From positions 930,001 through 994,000 of the forward strand of contig NZ_CANKWO010000001.1 of assembly GCF_947487515.1 (NCBI RefSeq): DNA of 64,000 bases, written 5' to 3'. The stretch is from an uncultured Litoreibacter sp. (lineage in GTDB: Bacteria; Pseudomonadota; Alphaproteobacteria; Rhodobacterales; Rhodobacteraceae). A model generated the notes under the pieces. The model made no database searches. It was given only the letters and a program-made list of their open reading frames with translations, and had not been told where the DNA came from. Every line of letters starts with the position of its first letter. Within the stretch, counting starts at the first letter, position 1. Positions 8,791-18,440 of this stretch are shown one piece after another. Made by a program: the position numbers and the translations under genes.

Positions 8791-10104
8791 ATGAATATGC
8801 ATACAAACACAGGCGTACAGGCGCCGGCCTCTCCAAAGTCGTTGAAGGACACGGGCCTGAGCATCGTTATGATGCGTGATATCCTATTGAAAACAGTCTT
8901 TCGCAAAAACTTGGAGCATGTCTCTGACATGTCGGAAGCGATTTGCCTGTCCTTGGGCCTAACCCAGCAGCTGGTTGAAATCGCCCGTGAGCAAAAGCTG
9001 ATCGAAGCACAAGGCACGCTTCACGCGGGGTCCGGCTCGGAAATGGCCTTCCAACTGTCTGATGCCGGTAAGTCTCGGGCGCTGGATGCGCTGTCGCAAT
9101 CGGAATACTATGGGGCCCTGCCGGTTCCCTTGGAGATGTACAAGGAACAGGTAAAGCGGCAGTCTGTCCGCAACATCCAAATCACCCGTGAAAAACTCTT
9201 GGCCAATATGGGGCATCTAATTTTGCCCGATAGCCTGCTGGATGATCTGGGGCCAGCGGTTAGCTCGGGACGTTCCATTTTGCTATACGGTCCGCCCGGA
9301 AACGGTAAATCCGCGATCTCGAATGGTATTCGCGACGCCTTGGGCGACATGATTTACATCCCGCAATGCATTGAATACGCTGGGCAAGTCGTCACACTAT
9401 ACGATCCAATCGTTCACACCATCGTTGAAGAAGAAGTTGCACAGGCAACCTCTCTTCGTCGCACCGACAACCGCTATGACAAGCGCTACCTCATGTGTGA
9501 ACGCCCCACCGTTATGACCGGTGGTGAGCTGATGCTGAACATGCTTGACCTGAACTATAACGCCACGTCTCGCACCTATCAGGCGTCACTTCAGTTAAAG
9601 TCGACCGGCGGCGTGTTCATCGTGGATGACCTTGGACGCCAAGAAGAACCGCCTCAAGCGCTGATCAACCGCTGGATTGTTCCGATGGAGGCTGAATACG
9701 ATATTTTGGCCCTGCAATCGGGCGAAAAATTTGAGGTGCCCTTCGACACGCTGGTCATTTTCTCAACCAACTTCCACCCGAATGAGATGTTCGATGGCGC
9801 GGCCTTGCGCCGTATTTTCTTCAAGATCAAGATCGACGGCCCAACTCAAGAAGAGTTTCTGAAGGTCTTCGCGATGGTCGCCAAGAAGAAGAAAATGCCG
9901 CTCAATGAAGCCGCTTTGATCCACCTTCTAAAAGTGCGCTATCCGACAATCGACAATGTTTACGCCAACTACCACTCGAACTTCCTAATCGATCAAATGA
10001 TTGCGGTGTGCGAATATGAAGGCATCCCCAACCAAATGACGCCCGAACTGGTCGATCGGGCATGGGCAAACATGTATGTGAAAGACGAAGAGATTAAGCA
10101 CTAG
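8791..10104 (+). CDS. AAA-type ATPase with N-terminal winged-helix-like region
   Basis: This 437-residue protein is of unknown cellular role. Residues about 20-110 look like a winged-helix module followed by the conserved YYGALPVPLEMY linker. The ATPase core has Walker A GPPGNGKS (Lys173), Walker B FIVDDLG (Asp279-Asp280), a sensor-1-like LVIFSTN segment and an arginine pair in GAALRRIFFKI. A C-terminal helical lid follows. It is not a helicase loader or protease ATPase by any motif I see. It stands alone between the divergent membrane protein and a bidirectional terminator; its proximity to the Tad operon is suggestive only. Confidence 0.8.
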   Translation: MNMHTNTGVQAPASPKSLKDTGLSIVMMRDILLKTVFRKNLEHVSDMSEAICLSLGLTQQLVEIAREQKLIEAQGTLHAGSGSEMAFQLSDAGKSRALDALSQSEYYGALPVPLEMYKEQVKRQSVRNIQITREKLLANMGHLILPDSLLDDLGPAVSSGRSILLYGPPGNGKSAISNGIRDALGDMIYIPQCIEYAGQVVTLYDPIVHTIVEEEVAQATSLRRTDNRYDKRYLMCERPTVMTGGELMLNMLDLNYNATSRTYQASLQLKSTGGVFIVDDLGRQEEPPQALINRWIVPMEAEYDILALQSGEKFEVPFDTLVIFSTNFHPNEMFDGAALRRIFFKIKIDGPTQEEFLKVFAMVAKKKKMPLNEAALIHLLKVRYPTIDNVYANYHSNFLIDQMIAVCEYEGIPNQMTPELVDRAWANMYVKDEEIKH

Positions 10105-10124
10105 CAACACACCTTTTTTGACAA

Positions 10125-10164
10125 AAAAGGGCGGCGAAGTGGATCATCACTACGCCGCCCTTTT
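10125..10164. terminator. Bidirectional terminator between the AAA ATPase gene and folD
   Basis: AAAAGGGCGGCG (10125-10136) pairs perfectly with CGCCGCCCTTTT (10153-10164), and the stem continues inward with three more pairs after one mismatch. The flanking A- and T-runs make it usable from both strands, which fits the two convergent genes. Confidence 0.88.
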
Positions 10165-10181
10165 CATGTCTTCCTAGTTGC

Positions 10182-11084
10182 TTACGCGGTCAGGCCCTCG
10201 GGTTCACCCAGTTCATTCGCGCGGCAACAGGCCGTCAGCGTATTGGCCAGCAAACATGCAATCGTCATCGGGCCAACACCGCCTGGTACAGGGGTAATCG
10301 CCCCTGCCACTGCAGCGGCACTCTCATAATGCACGTCGCCCACAAGGCGGGTCTTGCCCTCTCCCTTTTCAGGCGCGTCCAGCCGGTTGATGCCCACATC
10401 GATCACGGTGGCCCCCGGCTTAATCCAATCCCCCAAGACCATTTCTGGGCGCCCAACGGCCGCCACAACGATGTCTGCTCCACGAACAACATCTGGCAAA
10501 TCCTTGGTCCGAGAATGCGCAATCGTCACCGTGCAACTATCGCCCAACAGCAGTTGTGCCATCGGCTTACCCACAATGTTGGAGCGCCCCACGACAACGG
10601 CGTTCAACCCAGAGAGGGAGCCATGGTGATCGCGCAACATCATCAAGCACCCCAAAGGCGTGCAAGGCACCATCGACTTCTGACCGGTTCCCAGCAGCCC
10701 AACATTCGAGATGTGGAACCCATCGACGTCCTTGGCAGGGTCGATAGAGTTAATCACCAAGTCCTCATTGAGATGCTTGGGAAGCGGCAGCTGAACCAAA
10801 ATGCCATGAATGCTGGGGTCTTCGTTCAGCGATTTGATTACTGCCAACAGGTCTTCTTCGGATGTATCGGCTTCAAGACGGTGCTCGACCGACTTCATGC
10901 CAACCTCAACCGTCATCTTCCCTTTTGAGCGCACGTAAACTTCGCTCGCGGGGTCCGCGCCCACCAACACAACTGCCAGCCCAGGGGTCAGGTCGTGCTC
11001 TGCTTTCAGTCTGCCCACATGCTCGGCGACCTGCGCGCGCACCTTGGCCGCAAAAGCCTTCCCATCAATAACCTGTGCATTCAT
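10182..11084 (-). CDS. folD: Bifunctional methylenetetrahydrofolate dehydrogenase/methenyl-THF cyclohydrolase
   Basis: FolD interconverts 5,10-methylene-THF, 5,10-methenyl-THF and 10-formyl-THF in the cytosol. The 300-residue protein has the catalytic Lys region (YVRSKGK), KDVDGFH, the PCTPLGC motif, the NADP-binding [11 protein letters not shown] loop and the C-terminal [10 protein letters not shown] signature. ATG 11084 is chosen because GGAGAG sits 7 bases upstream; an in-frame ATG at 11099 lacks this. It lies downstream of fhs on the same strand, so together they link formate to the folate one-carbon pool. Confidence 0.97.
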   Translation of the reverse strand: MNAQVIDGKAFAAKVRAQVAEHVGRLKAEHDLTPGLAVVLVGADPASEVYVRSKGKMTVEVGMKSVEHRLEADTSEEDLLAVIKSLNEDPSIHGILVQLPLPKHLNEDLVINSIDPAKDVDGFHISNVGLLGTGQKSMVPCTPLGCLMMLRDHHGSLSGLNAVVVGRSNIVGKPMAQLLLGDSCTVTIAHSRTKDLPDVVRGADIVVAAVGRPEMVLGDWIKPGATVIDVGINRLDAPEKGEGKTRLVGDVHYESAAAVAGAITPVPGGVGPMTIACLLANTLTACCRANELGEPEGLTA

Positions 11085-11113
11085 TGCAGTTCTCTCCATT
11101 CAATATTTCAACA

Positions 11114-11157
11114 CCCGCACCGCAGACGGTGGGGACGCAGCATTGCTGCGGTGCGGG
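11114..11157. repeat. 12-bp perfect inverted repeat between fhs and folD
   Basis: CCCGCACCGCAG (11114-11125) is repeated inverted as CTGCGGTGCGGG (11146-11157) with a 20-base loop that itself contains a small GCAG/CTGC pairing option. It fills most of the fhs-folD gap. No T-run follows on either strand, so it looks more like an mRNA structure or attenuating element than a classical terminator. Confidence 0.6.
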
Positions 11158-11193
11158 CGTAGGGGCAGAAGGCCACCCACGCCCGCGCTAGTT

Positions 11194-12870
11194 TTAGAAC
11201 AAGCCTTCGATTTGGCCTTCGTCGTTCAGCATGATCGCCTCTGCCGATGGCACGCGTGGCAGGCCAGGCATCGTCATAATCTCGCCGCAGACAACAACCA
11301 CAAAGCCCGCACCCGCAGACAACCGCACTTCGCGCACAGGCAAAGAATGCCCGACCGGCGCACCGCGCAAGTTTGGATCCGTCGAGAAGGAGTATTGCGT
11401 TTTCGCCATGCAAACCGGCAGGTTGCCGTAACCCGCATCTTCCCACTGGCGCAATTGGTCGCGGATTTTCTTATCGGCCAACACCTCGTCTGCGCGGTAA
11501 ATGCGCTTGGCGACTGTCTCGATTTTCTCCATCAAAGTCAGCTCGTCGGTGTAGAGAGGCGCAAATTGAGACGCACCACTGTCTGCGATTTCCGCTACAC
11601 GGGTTGCCAGTTCAGTCACCCCTTCAGAGCCATGCGCCCAGTGCTTACACAAAATCGCTTCCGAGCCCTGCGCTTCAACATATGCTTTAACGGCAGCGAC
11701 TTCGGCATCTGTATCGCCTGAGAAGTGGTTGATCCCAACCACAACTGGAACGCCAAAGGATTTAACGTTCTCGATGTGGCGACCAAGATTGGAACACCCA
11801 GCGTTCACCGCATCTACGTTTTCGGCAGCCAGATCCGCTTTCGCGACGCCGCCATTCATTTTCATCGCACGCACAGTCGCAACCAAGACAACACAATCCG
11901 GTGCCAAACCGGCTTTGCGACATTTGATGTTCATGAATTTTTCGGCGCCCAAGTCGGCCCCGAAACCGGCTTCAGTCACAACATAATCCGCCAGCTTCAG
12001 CGCTGTTGTCGTCGCCACAACCGAGTTGCACCCATGCGCGATGTTGGCAAACGGGCCACCGTGAACGAAGGCAGGATTGTTTTCCAGCGTCTGCACAAGG
12101 TTTGGCTGCATCGCCTGTTGCAACAAAACGGTCATAGCGCCGTCTGCCTTGATGTCACGGCAATAGATCGGGGAACGGTCACGACGGTAGGCGACGATGA
12201 TGTCACCTAGGCGCTTTTGCAAATCGTCAAGATCCATCGCAAGGCACAAGATCGCCATCACTTCGGAGGCCACGGTGATGTCAAAACCGGTTTGGCGTGG
12301 GAAGCCGTTGGCCACACCACCCAAAGAAGTCACACAGTCACGCAGGGCGCGATCATTCATATCAAGAACGCGCTTCCAAACGACGCGGCGCTCATCGATT
12401 TCCAACTCATTGCCCCAGTAAATGTGGTTGTCGATCATCGCCGACAGCAGGTTGTGGGCGGATGTGATCGCGTGGAAGTCACCGGTAAAGTGCAGGTTCA
12501 TCTCTTCCATCGGCACAACTTGTGCGTAGCCGCCACCGGCCGCCCCACCCTTCATGCCAAAGCACGGGCCCAAGGACGCTTCGCGAATACAGATCGCGGC
12601 TTTCTTGCCGATCGCGTTCAAGCCGTCACCAAGACCAACGGTCGTTGTGGTTTTTCCTTCGCCCGCTGGGGTTGGGTTGATTGCCGTCACAAGGATCAGC
12701 TTGCCGTCCTTTTTGCCACGCTGGGCTGCGATGAATTCAGCTGAAACTTTTGCTTTGTCATGGCCGAAAGGTAGCAAATCTGCGCTTGGGATACCCAATT
12801 TGTCGCCGATCTCTTGGATCGGGCGCTTGGAGGCCTCGCGGGCAATTTCGATGTCGGTCTTGAAGCTCAT
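11194..12870 (-). CDS. fhs: Formate--tetrahydrofolate ligase
   Basis: This enzyme makes 10-formyl-THF from formate, THF and ATP in the cytosol. The 558-residue protein has the P-loop in [15 protein letters not shown] near residue 65, and the family motifs [19 protein letters not shown] and [13 protein letters not shown]. The length is normal. ATG 12870 is preceded by GGGAG at 7 bases. It is transcribed before folD. In roseobacters this pair commonly serves methyl-group and formate oxidation or assimilation, but no other C1 gene is present here to show which. Confidence 0.97.
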   Translation of the reverse strand: MSFKTDIEIAREASKRPIQEIGDKLGIPSADLLPFGHDKAKVSAEFIAAQRGKKDGKLILVTAINPTPAGEGKTTTTVGLGDGLNAIGKKAAICIREASLGPCFGMKGGAAGGGYAQVVPMEEMNLHFTGDFHAITSAHNLLSAMIDNHIYWGNELEIDERRVVWKRVLDMNDRALRDCVTSLGGVANGFPRQTGFDITVASEVMAILCLAMDLDDLQKRLGDIIVAYRRDRSPIYCRDIKADGAMTVLLQQAMQPNLVQTLENNPAFVHGGPFANIAHGCNSVVATTTALKLADYVVTEAGFGADLGAEKFMNIKCRKAGLAPDCVVLVATVRAMKMNGGVAKADLAAENVDAVNAGCSNLGRHIENVKSFGVPVVVGINHFSGDTDAEVAAVKAYVEAQGSEAILCKHWAHGSEGVTELATRVAEIADSGASQFAPLYTDELTLMEKIETVAKRIYRADEVLADKKIRDQLRQWEDAGYGNLPVCMAKTQYSFSTDPNLRGAPVGHSLPVREVRLSAGAGFVVVVCGEIMTMPGLPRVPSAEAIMLNDEGQIEGLF

Positions 12871-13042
12871 GGTTGGTCTCCCGTTGGCCCGCGCAATCAT
12901 GCGTCGGTACTATTGTGTACCTTCGCCTATATCTGGGAGATGGCCGCCGACTCCTCGCATTTCCGACATTTAACACGCCGGAATCGGCCTCTTTTTCGAT
13001 TTGAGTTTCAGATGGGAAACTAACGCAGTACCGCTCGCGATT

Positions 13043-13630
13043 TCAGCGCGCCAATTCGGCCCAATTGCGCTGGTCCGGAATGTGAAGGGTCACGCTGTCT
13101 CCGAGGTTCAAAACCCCTTCTCGTTCGACCCAAGCCGTTACCCCACGCCGGTTTTTCGCCGCAGACTTGAACCCGCGGCCATGCGTTGGCGCATCTTCCT
13201 CAATCACCGGAGCGGGCAAGTGGCACGGCCGGTTTTCCATATCCACCGTTAAGACGCTGCCGTCCGGCATTTGAAGCCTTGAAGACGGGGGAATATGCGT
13301 GAAATCCGGAATGCCCTCGATCACGACATTCGCGCCACACCATTCCGGATTGAACCTATCAACGCCGATGTCTGCAGCGACTGCGGCCATTTCTTCGGCC
13401 GACACGATGCAAACCTGTCGGGTGTTTCGAATGCGCGTACCCTTGGGGTATTGCGTCGTCACACGACTGCAAGAGGCCCGTGTATCGCCGCCATGATCAT
13501 CGCCCTGCAATCCGCTGAAATGTGCCGCGATGCTGGTCACCGGTCGCGAGCGAAGCGCGCTTGCCCTACTCGGTAAAACGCCCAGCCAAACTATAGTGCC
13601 GATGTATTCAGTCTTCATTAAAGCGGGCAT
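13043..13630 (-). CDS. MOSC-domain protein
   Basis: This 195-residue protein has a single MOSC domain (the molybdenum-cofactor sulfurase C-terminal fold, which binds Moco or carries sulfur chemistry in other proteins). Supporting stretches are KGTRIRNTRQVCIVSAEEM, the GANVVIEGI core with its adjacent Cys, the RPCHLP Cys/His segment, and a GRGFKSAAKNRRGVTAWV C-terminal block. ATG 13630 is chosen because TGGAG precedes it; ATG 13618 has no ribosome-binding site. It lies between fhs and ftsH, and its substrate is unknown. Stand-alone MOSC proteins such as YiiM reduce N-hydroxylated compounds, but that role is not shown here. Confidence 0.82.
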   Translation of the reverse strand: MPALMKTEYIGTIVWLGVLPSRASALRSRPVTSIAAHFSGLQGDDHGGDTRASCSRVTTQYPKGTRIRNTRQVCIVSAEEMAAVAADIGVDRFNPEWCGANVVIEGIPDFTHIPPSSRLQMPDGSVLTVDMENRPCHLPAPVIEEDAPTHGRGFKSAAKNRRGVTAWVEREGVLNLGDSVTLHIPDQRNWAELAR

Positions 13631-13711
13631 GATCAGGATCTCCAGTTTAGCCCATTTTGCACTGCTGTATGACGCGCCGTCCAATCAATCTCTGTGAACC
13701 GACCTTTCACG

Positions 13712-13743
13712 AAAAAGCGCCCCGACATTTCTGGCGGAGCGCT
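13712..13743 (-). terminator. Terminator downstream of ftsH
   Basis: On the minus strand AGCGCTCCGCC pairs with GTCGGGGCGCT across a 6-base loop (one wobble, one mismatch) and is followed by TTTTTC. It starts 26 bases after the ftsH stop. Confidence 0.75.
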
Positions 13744-13768
13744 GTAAGCATCAAACTTGTTTTACGGT

Positions 13769-15688
13769 TTAGGCAGAAGGTTCAGGTTCCATGCCGCCAT
13801 CCGATTTCGGAGTTTTCGACTTGCGGGTTTTGGGAATCGCCGCGACCGAGGTCGTGCCACTATCAGGCGTGTCGTCTTCCTCGTCATCACCACGGTTTAG
13901 CGGCTGTCCAGCAACAACCTTCGCGATCTCGGCGCCGGTCAATGTTTCATATTCCAGCAAACCTTGTGCCAGACGTTCCCATTCCTCGTTCTTCTCGGTC
14001 AGGATGCGCTTGGCGGTCTCATAGCCGGTATCCACCAGCTCTTTCACCTTCTGGTCGATGATCTTTTGGGTTTCCTGCGAGTGGCTTGTCCCACCGCTAT
14101 AAGCTCCCAAATGAGACTGCTGTTCATTGGCATAATCGACATGCCCCAGCTCTTCGGAAAAACCGAATTGCGTGACCATTGCGCGGGCAATTTTGGACAC
14201 TTGCTGGATGTCAGACGTCGCACCAGAGGTGACGTTCTCTGGGCCAAACTTCAGCTCCTCAGCAACCTTGCCACCCATCGCCATGGCGATCTTCGACGTG
14301 TATTTGGTTTTGGAAACCGACAGTTGATCGCGTTCCGGCAAGCTCATCACCAAGCCCAAGGCCCGACCACGGGGAATGATCGTTGCTTTGTGGATTGGGT
14401 CATGCTGCGGCACATTTAGGCCCACAATGGCGTGACCCGCTTCGTGATACGCGGTGAGGGCTTTTTCGTCCTCGGTCATCACCATAGAGCGACGCTCCGA
14501 CCCCATCATGACTTTATCCTTGGCGTTCTCGAAGTCTTCCATCGTCACAAAACGACGTCCAACACGCGCCGCCATAAGCGCAGATTCATTCACAAGGTTG
14601 GCCAAATCAGCCCCCGAAAACCCGGGAGAGCCGCGCGCAATGATGCGCAGATCGACGTCAGGACCAAGAGGCACCTTGCGCGCATGCACACGCAAAATTT
14701 TCTCACGGCCTTTGATGTCAGGGTTCGGCACTTGAACTTGGCGGTCAAACCGGCCTGGGCGCAAAAGTGCGGGGTCCAAAACATCGGGCCGGTTGGTCGC
14801 CGCAACGATGATAATGCCTTCATTGGCTTCGAAGCCGTCCATCTCAACCAGAAGTTGGTTCAGTGTCTGCTCGCGTTCGTCATTACCGCCGCCGTATCCG
14901 GCCCCACGTGAGCGGCCAACAGCGTCGATCTCGTCGATAAACACAATGCACGGTGCGTTCTTTTTCGCCTGCTCAAACATGTCACGCACACGAGATGCAC
15001 CGACACCAACGAACATCTCGACGAAATCGGATCCCGAAATTGTAAAGAACGGCACGCCAGCCTCACCGGCAACAGCACGTGCAAGCAGTGTTTTACCAGT
15101 ACCAGGAGGGCCCACCAAAAGCGCACCTTTTGGAATTTTCCCACCCAAGCGGCTAAACTTCTGCGGGTTCCGCAAAAATTCAACGATCTCTTCAAGGTCA
15201 TCCTTCGCCTCGTCGATGCCCGCAACGTCGTCAAAAGTGACGCGGCCTTGCTTCTCGGTCAGCAACTTGGCCTTGGATTTGCCGAAGCCCATCGCGCCGC
15301 CTTTGCCGCCACCTTGCATGCGGTTCATGAAGAAAATCCAGATGCCAATGATCACAAGGAAGGGGAACAACGTGCCGACATAGGCAAGGATACCGCTTTG
15401 TTCTTGGCTCTTGGCCTCGATCGCCACCTTATTCTCAAGCAGAACCGGCGTCACATCGACACCTTCAGGCTTAATCGTGGTGAAGCTCTCGTTGCCGGAT
15501 TTCAGTATGATGTTCTCGCCGTCCAATGTGACTTCGCTCACATTGCCAGCCTCAACCCGCGCCACAAAGTCCGAATACGGAATCACACGTGAGTCGGCCG
15601 CGGATTGCCCGCTGTTGAACAGGTTAAAAAGAGCGAGGATCAGTAAAAACAATACGACCCAGAAAGCGATATTTCTCGCGTTGCCCAA
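13769..15688 (-). CDS. ftsH: ATP-dependent zinc metalloprotease FtsH
   Basis: This 639-residue membrane-anchored AAA protease degrades misfolded membrane proteins and regulatory substrates. Membrane segments lie at about 8-25 and 103-121 with a periplasmic domain between them. Walker A is GPPGTGKT (193-200), Walker B FIDEID (250-255), the second-region-of-homology arginines are in RPGRFDR, and the zinc site is HEAGH (415-419). The C-terminal 45 residues are Asp- then Lys/Pro/Ser-rich. It is 89 bases downstream of tilS, a pairing common in alphaproteobacteria. Confidence 0.98.
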   Translation of the reverse strand: MGNARNIAFWVVLFLLILALFNLFNSGQSAADSRVIPYSDFVARVEAGNVSEVTLDGENIILKSGNESFTTIKPEGVDVTPVLLENKVAIEAKSQEQSGILAYVGTLFPFLVIIGIWIFFMNRMQGGGKGGAMGFGKSKAKLLTEKQGRVTFDDVAGIDEAKDDLEEIVEFLRNPQKFSRLGGKIPKGALLVGPPGTGKTLLARAVAGEAGVPFFTISGSDFVEMFVGVGASRVRDMFEQAKKNAPCIVFIDEIDAVGRSRGAGYGGGNDEREQTLNQLLVEMDGFEANEGIIIVAATNRPDVLDPALLRPGRFDRQVQVPNPDIKGREKILRVHARKVPLGPDVDLRIIARGSPGFSGADLANLVNESALMAARVGRRFVTMEDFENAKDKVMMGSERRSMVMTEDEKALTAYHEAGHAIVGLNVPQHDPIHKATIIPRGRALGLVMSLPERDQLSVSKTKYTSKIAMAMGGKVAEELKFGPENVTSGATSDIQQVSKIARAMVTQFGFSEELGHVDYANEQQSHLGAYSGGTSHSQETQKIIDQKVKELVDTGYETAKRILTEKNEEWERLAQGLLEYETLTGAEIAKVVAGQPLNRGDDEEDDTPDSGTTSVAAIPKTRKSKTPKSDGGMEPEPSA

Positions 15689-15777
15689 GGGAATTCTCCT
15701 AAATCAGCTCGGCTTCGACGCAGATACTTACGTCGTATACAGCCGTTCCCCTTAAAATAGGGATAAGTGGCGCAGGT

Positions 15778-17001
15778 TCAATGCGATAAAACAAACTCTA
15801 GGTACTCATTCTCGTGTTGCCGCAGAGAAATCGCCCAATTGTTCGCCAAACCGGCCAAAGGTGCGGCCAGTAAACGGCCATCGTCCCAGATCGAGGGCAA
15901 CGCCAAAATGCGGCTTCGCGCAGCGCCCGCATCACGCCAAACCTCACCGCATTGAGCCAATCCTGCTTCGCCCAAAGCCCGAATTTCAGTGGTTTTACTG
16001 TGTGGACCTTGGGCAATCCACCGCCCGTCCCACACCTCGGCTGAAGGCGTGATCAAGTCAGCGACCGCGCTATATTCACGGCCGATCCTCAAGCGCTGCG
16101 CGTCTTGGGTAATCACGCAACCGTGCAAAACAGATTTTTGGCGTAGATCTGCCAGAACCCGCATAATCTTGGCTCCGCGCGGGGGGTATTCGCGTCCCGA
16201 CACGAATTGAAGGGCCGAATTCAACACCCTGCGTTGCGACTCAGGGGACAGGGTTTCCACCCAATCCAGTTCAAAGCAAACATCCCCCAACTCAAGACAA
16301 AATCGCCCTTCGACAGCGCGGGCCAAATCCGCATTCACGTCACGTCGCGTGGCGTGCAGATTGCTGACCGACATCAAAATTTGTTCTGGGGAAATCCCCA
16401 CGGCTTTCAGCGCATTCATATTTTGACGCACCTGAACGCGGTGGTAGCTTGGATCGTCATTCGTTGGGTCGTCACACCATCTGACGCCGGCCCGCGCCAG
16501 CACGTCTTGCAGATCAGCGCGACGGGCCGTCAACAAAGGGCGCAAAAAGGTGACGCCAGCGGTCTCAAACTCGGGGCGCATTCCGGATAGCCCGTCCAGC
16601 CCCGCGCCGCGTGAAAGACCCATAAGGAACGTCTCGATGTTGTCGTCGGCGGTATGCCCCAAGGCCACCGCACACGCCCCGACCCGCGAGGCCCAATCTG
16701 CCAGCAGATCATATCGACCGCGCCGCGCTTGATCGGACAAATTGCCCTGCCCGTCCCAGCGCCAATGCAAAACGTCATGGGGCACGCCGTGGCTTGCACA
16801 AAAATCCGCCACGACCTGCGCCTCGGTCGCCGCCTCGTCCCGTAGATTGTGGTTCACCGTAGCGACACTAACCTTCGCCCCTGCTTGCAACAAAAGATGC
16901 AGCAAGCCCATGCTGTCGCTGCCGCCAGAAACAGCAACGCCGATCACTTTATCGCGGTGAATCAGGGATAAGATATCGTCGGGAAGTTCAGGCGCGTTCA
17001 C
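15778..17001 (-). CDS. tilS: tRNA(Ile)-lysidine synthase
   Basis: TilS adds lysine to C34 of the CAU-anticodon tRNA-Ile so that it reads AUA. The 407-residue protein has the N-type ATP pyrophosphatase PP-loop SGGSDS at residues 25-30 and the catalytic region GHTADDNIETFLM, with a less conserved C-terminus. The chosen start is GTG 17001, which forms a GTGA overlap with the cpoB stop; a TTG at 17007 is an alternative two codons earlier. Confidence 0.94.
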   Translation of the reverse strand: MNAPELPDDILSLIHRDKVIGVAVSGGSDSMGLLHLLLQAGAKVSVATVNHNLRDEAATEAQVVADFCASHGVPHDVLHWRWDGQGNLSDQARRGRYDLLADWASRVGACAVALGHTADDNIETFLMGLSRGAGLDGLSGMRPEFETAGVTFLRPLLTARRADLQDVLARAGVRWCDDPTNDDPSYHRVQVRQNMNALKAVGISPEQILMSVSNLHATRRDVNADLARAVEGRFCLELGDVCFELDWVETLSPESQRRVLNSALQFVSGREYPPRGAKIMRVLADLRQKSVLHGCVITQDAQRLRIGREYSAVADLITPSAEVWDGRWIAQGPHSKTTEIRALGEAGLAQCGEVWRDAGAARSRILALPSIWDDGRLLAAPLAGLANNWAISLRQHENEYLEFVLSH

Positions 17002-17825
17002 TGGCAACCAAGGTTGCGCATCGATGAGTTCGCCGCCAGCACCTGATCCGATCCGGGATAGCGCACGCCGACCTCTTTCAGCATCAAGCAGGCTTCCTCC
17101 GATTGACCCAGCTCATATAGGGCCAAGCCCAATCGCATCAACGCTTCAGGGGCACGCGGGGCATCAGGAGAGCCAGAGAAGCTTTCCAAATAGGACCGAG
17201 CCGCATTGTTCCAATCGCCCGATTGCGCAAAGGCTTGCCCCCCGAAGAAATACGCTTCTGCGGCTAGCGGCCCCCCCGGATAGGATTCATTAAAGGTCGC
17301 AAACTCTTGTGCGGCGCGTTGAAAGTCACCTGATGCGAGCGCCGCCTGCGCCCGCTCGAAGTCTGCTTTTTCTGAAACTGCAAGTTCGGCACCACCTGCG
17401 TTTGGGGTGGCTGACGGGGCCACGGCAACCGGAGCCGCACCATTACCTGCGCCCGCCTCGCCGCCCAATGGAGGCGCTTGCCCGACAGAGCCTAGATCAC
17501 ATCCCGCCTCCAGTTCGCACAAGCGGAATTCCAAGTCACCAACACGCGTTGTGCCATCGCTGACAACGCGGTTGATACGGTTCTCCAGGCTTTCGGTCTT
17601 GGAGGTCAGGCGCGCCAGTCCCGCTTCGATGATATCGATGCGTTGCAGCACGTCGCCGGTGATGGTTAACCCGCCGGTGTTGCCCGCCGCCAACTCCGAG
17701 CGCAGCTGAGCAATAGACGCATTCAACTGCCCCAACTCACTGCGTATATCCGCAAGGCTCTGGTCCTGCGCGGCCAAGGGGCCGACACTTAGAGCGAAAC
17801 TCAAACACATTAGAACCTTGCGCAT
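16998..17825 (-). CDS. cpoB: Tol-Pal system coordinator CpoB (YbgF)
   Basis: This 275-residue periplasmic protein couples Tol-Pal constriction with peptidoglycan synthesis in other bacteria. It has a signal peptide ending near residue 19 (GPLAAQDQ), an N-terminal coiled coil (about 22-95; heptad-like leucines in IRSELGQLNASIAQLRSEL), an Ala/Pro/Gly-rich linker, and a C-terminal TPR domain from about residue 150. It begins 12 bases after pal and overlaps tilS by 4 bases. Confidence 0.93.
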   Translation of the reverse strand: MRKVLMCLSFALSVGPLAAQDQSLADIRSELGQLNASIAQLRSELAAGNTGGLTITGDVLQRIDIIEAGLARLTSKTESLENRINRVVSDGTTRVGDLEFRLCELEAGCDLGSVGQAPPLGGEAGAGNGAAPVAVAPSATPNAGGAELAVSEKADFERAQAALASGDFQRAAQEFATFNESYPGGPLAAEAYFFGGQAFAQSGDWNNAARSYLESFSGSPDAPRAPEALMRLGLALYELGQSEEACLMLKEVGVRYPGSDQVLAANSSMRNLGCQ

Positions 17826-17837
17826 ATTCTTAGCCTA

Positions 17838-18356
17838 TCAGCTGCCTACACCTGCGGAGATCACAGTCACCGCACGTCGGTTTTTCGCATAACATGCCTC
17901 GGTTGAACAGACCTCAAGCGGGCGTTCCTTGCCGAAGGTCACCGTACGCAGGCGGTTGTCGGCAACACCGTTCGCGACAAGGAAATCGCGGGCTGCGGCC
18001 GCTCGGCGCGCGCCCAACGCAAGGTTGTATTCGCGTGTGCCCTGCTCGTCCGCATGGCCTTCAATGATTGCGTTGTAGGTCGTGTTGGTGTTCAGCCAGT
18101 TCGCCTGTTGGGTCAAGGTCGCACGGGCCGTGTCGTTGATGGTGGATTGATCCACATTAAACAGCACTTTGTCGCCGATGGTTTGGTTGAAATAGGCTGG
18201 GCTGTTGGGGCTTAACGCGGATGTGGACACGCCACCGTTGTCCAATCCATTCGCCCCAGCCCCAGCAGCGTCGCCGCTGCGGTCAAACGGGCTTTTTGCA
18301 CAGGCGGCCAGCGCCAGCGAGGTGGTCAGAAATACGACCTTGGTAAACGTCTTCAT
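17838..18356 (-). CDS. pal: Peptidoglycan-associated lipoprotein Pal
   Basis: This 172-residue outer-membrane lipoprotein ties the outer membrane to peptidoglycan and to TolB. The lipobox is LAAC with Cys19 lipidated. A flexible Gly/Ala/Ser linker leads to an OmpA-like domain from about residue 62, with the diaminopimelate-binding block GHADEQGTREYNLALGARRA and the C-terminal NRRAVTV. It is 84 bases after tolB and precedes cpoB. Confidence 0.97.
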   Translation of the reverse strand: MKTFTKVVFLTTSLALAACAKSPFDRSGDAAGAGANGLDNGGVSTSALSPNSPAYFNQTIGDKVLFNVDQSTINDTARATLTQQANWLNTNTTYNAIIEGHADEQGTREYNLALGARRAAAARDFLVANGVADNRLRTVTFGKERPLEVCSTEACYAKNRRAVTVISAGVGS

Positions 18357-18440
18357 TGGGTTTGATCCTTATGGGCCATTATGGTTTTGCTCGATTGCGC
18401 CGAACCTAGCATGAACGCGGCGCAAAGGGAATCTCACGGT

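Noticed and set aside
11085-13042. A folate-sensing riboswitch upstream of folD or fhs
   Set aside because: The fhs leader has only a small GGTAC/GTACC dyad (about 12906-12921), and the fhs-folD gap has only a simple inverted repeat. Neither resembles the known tetrahydrofolate riboswitch layouts.
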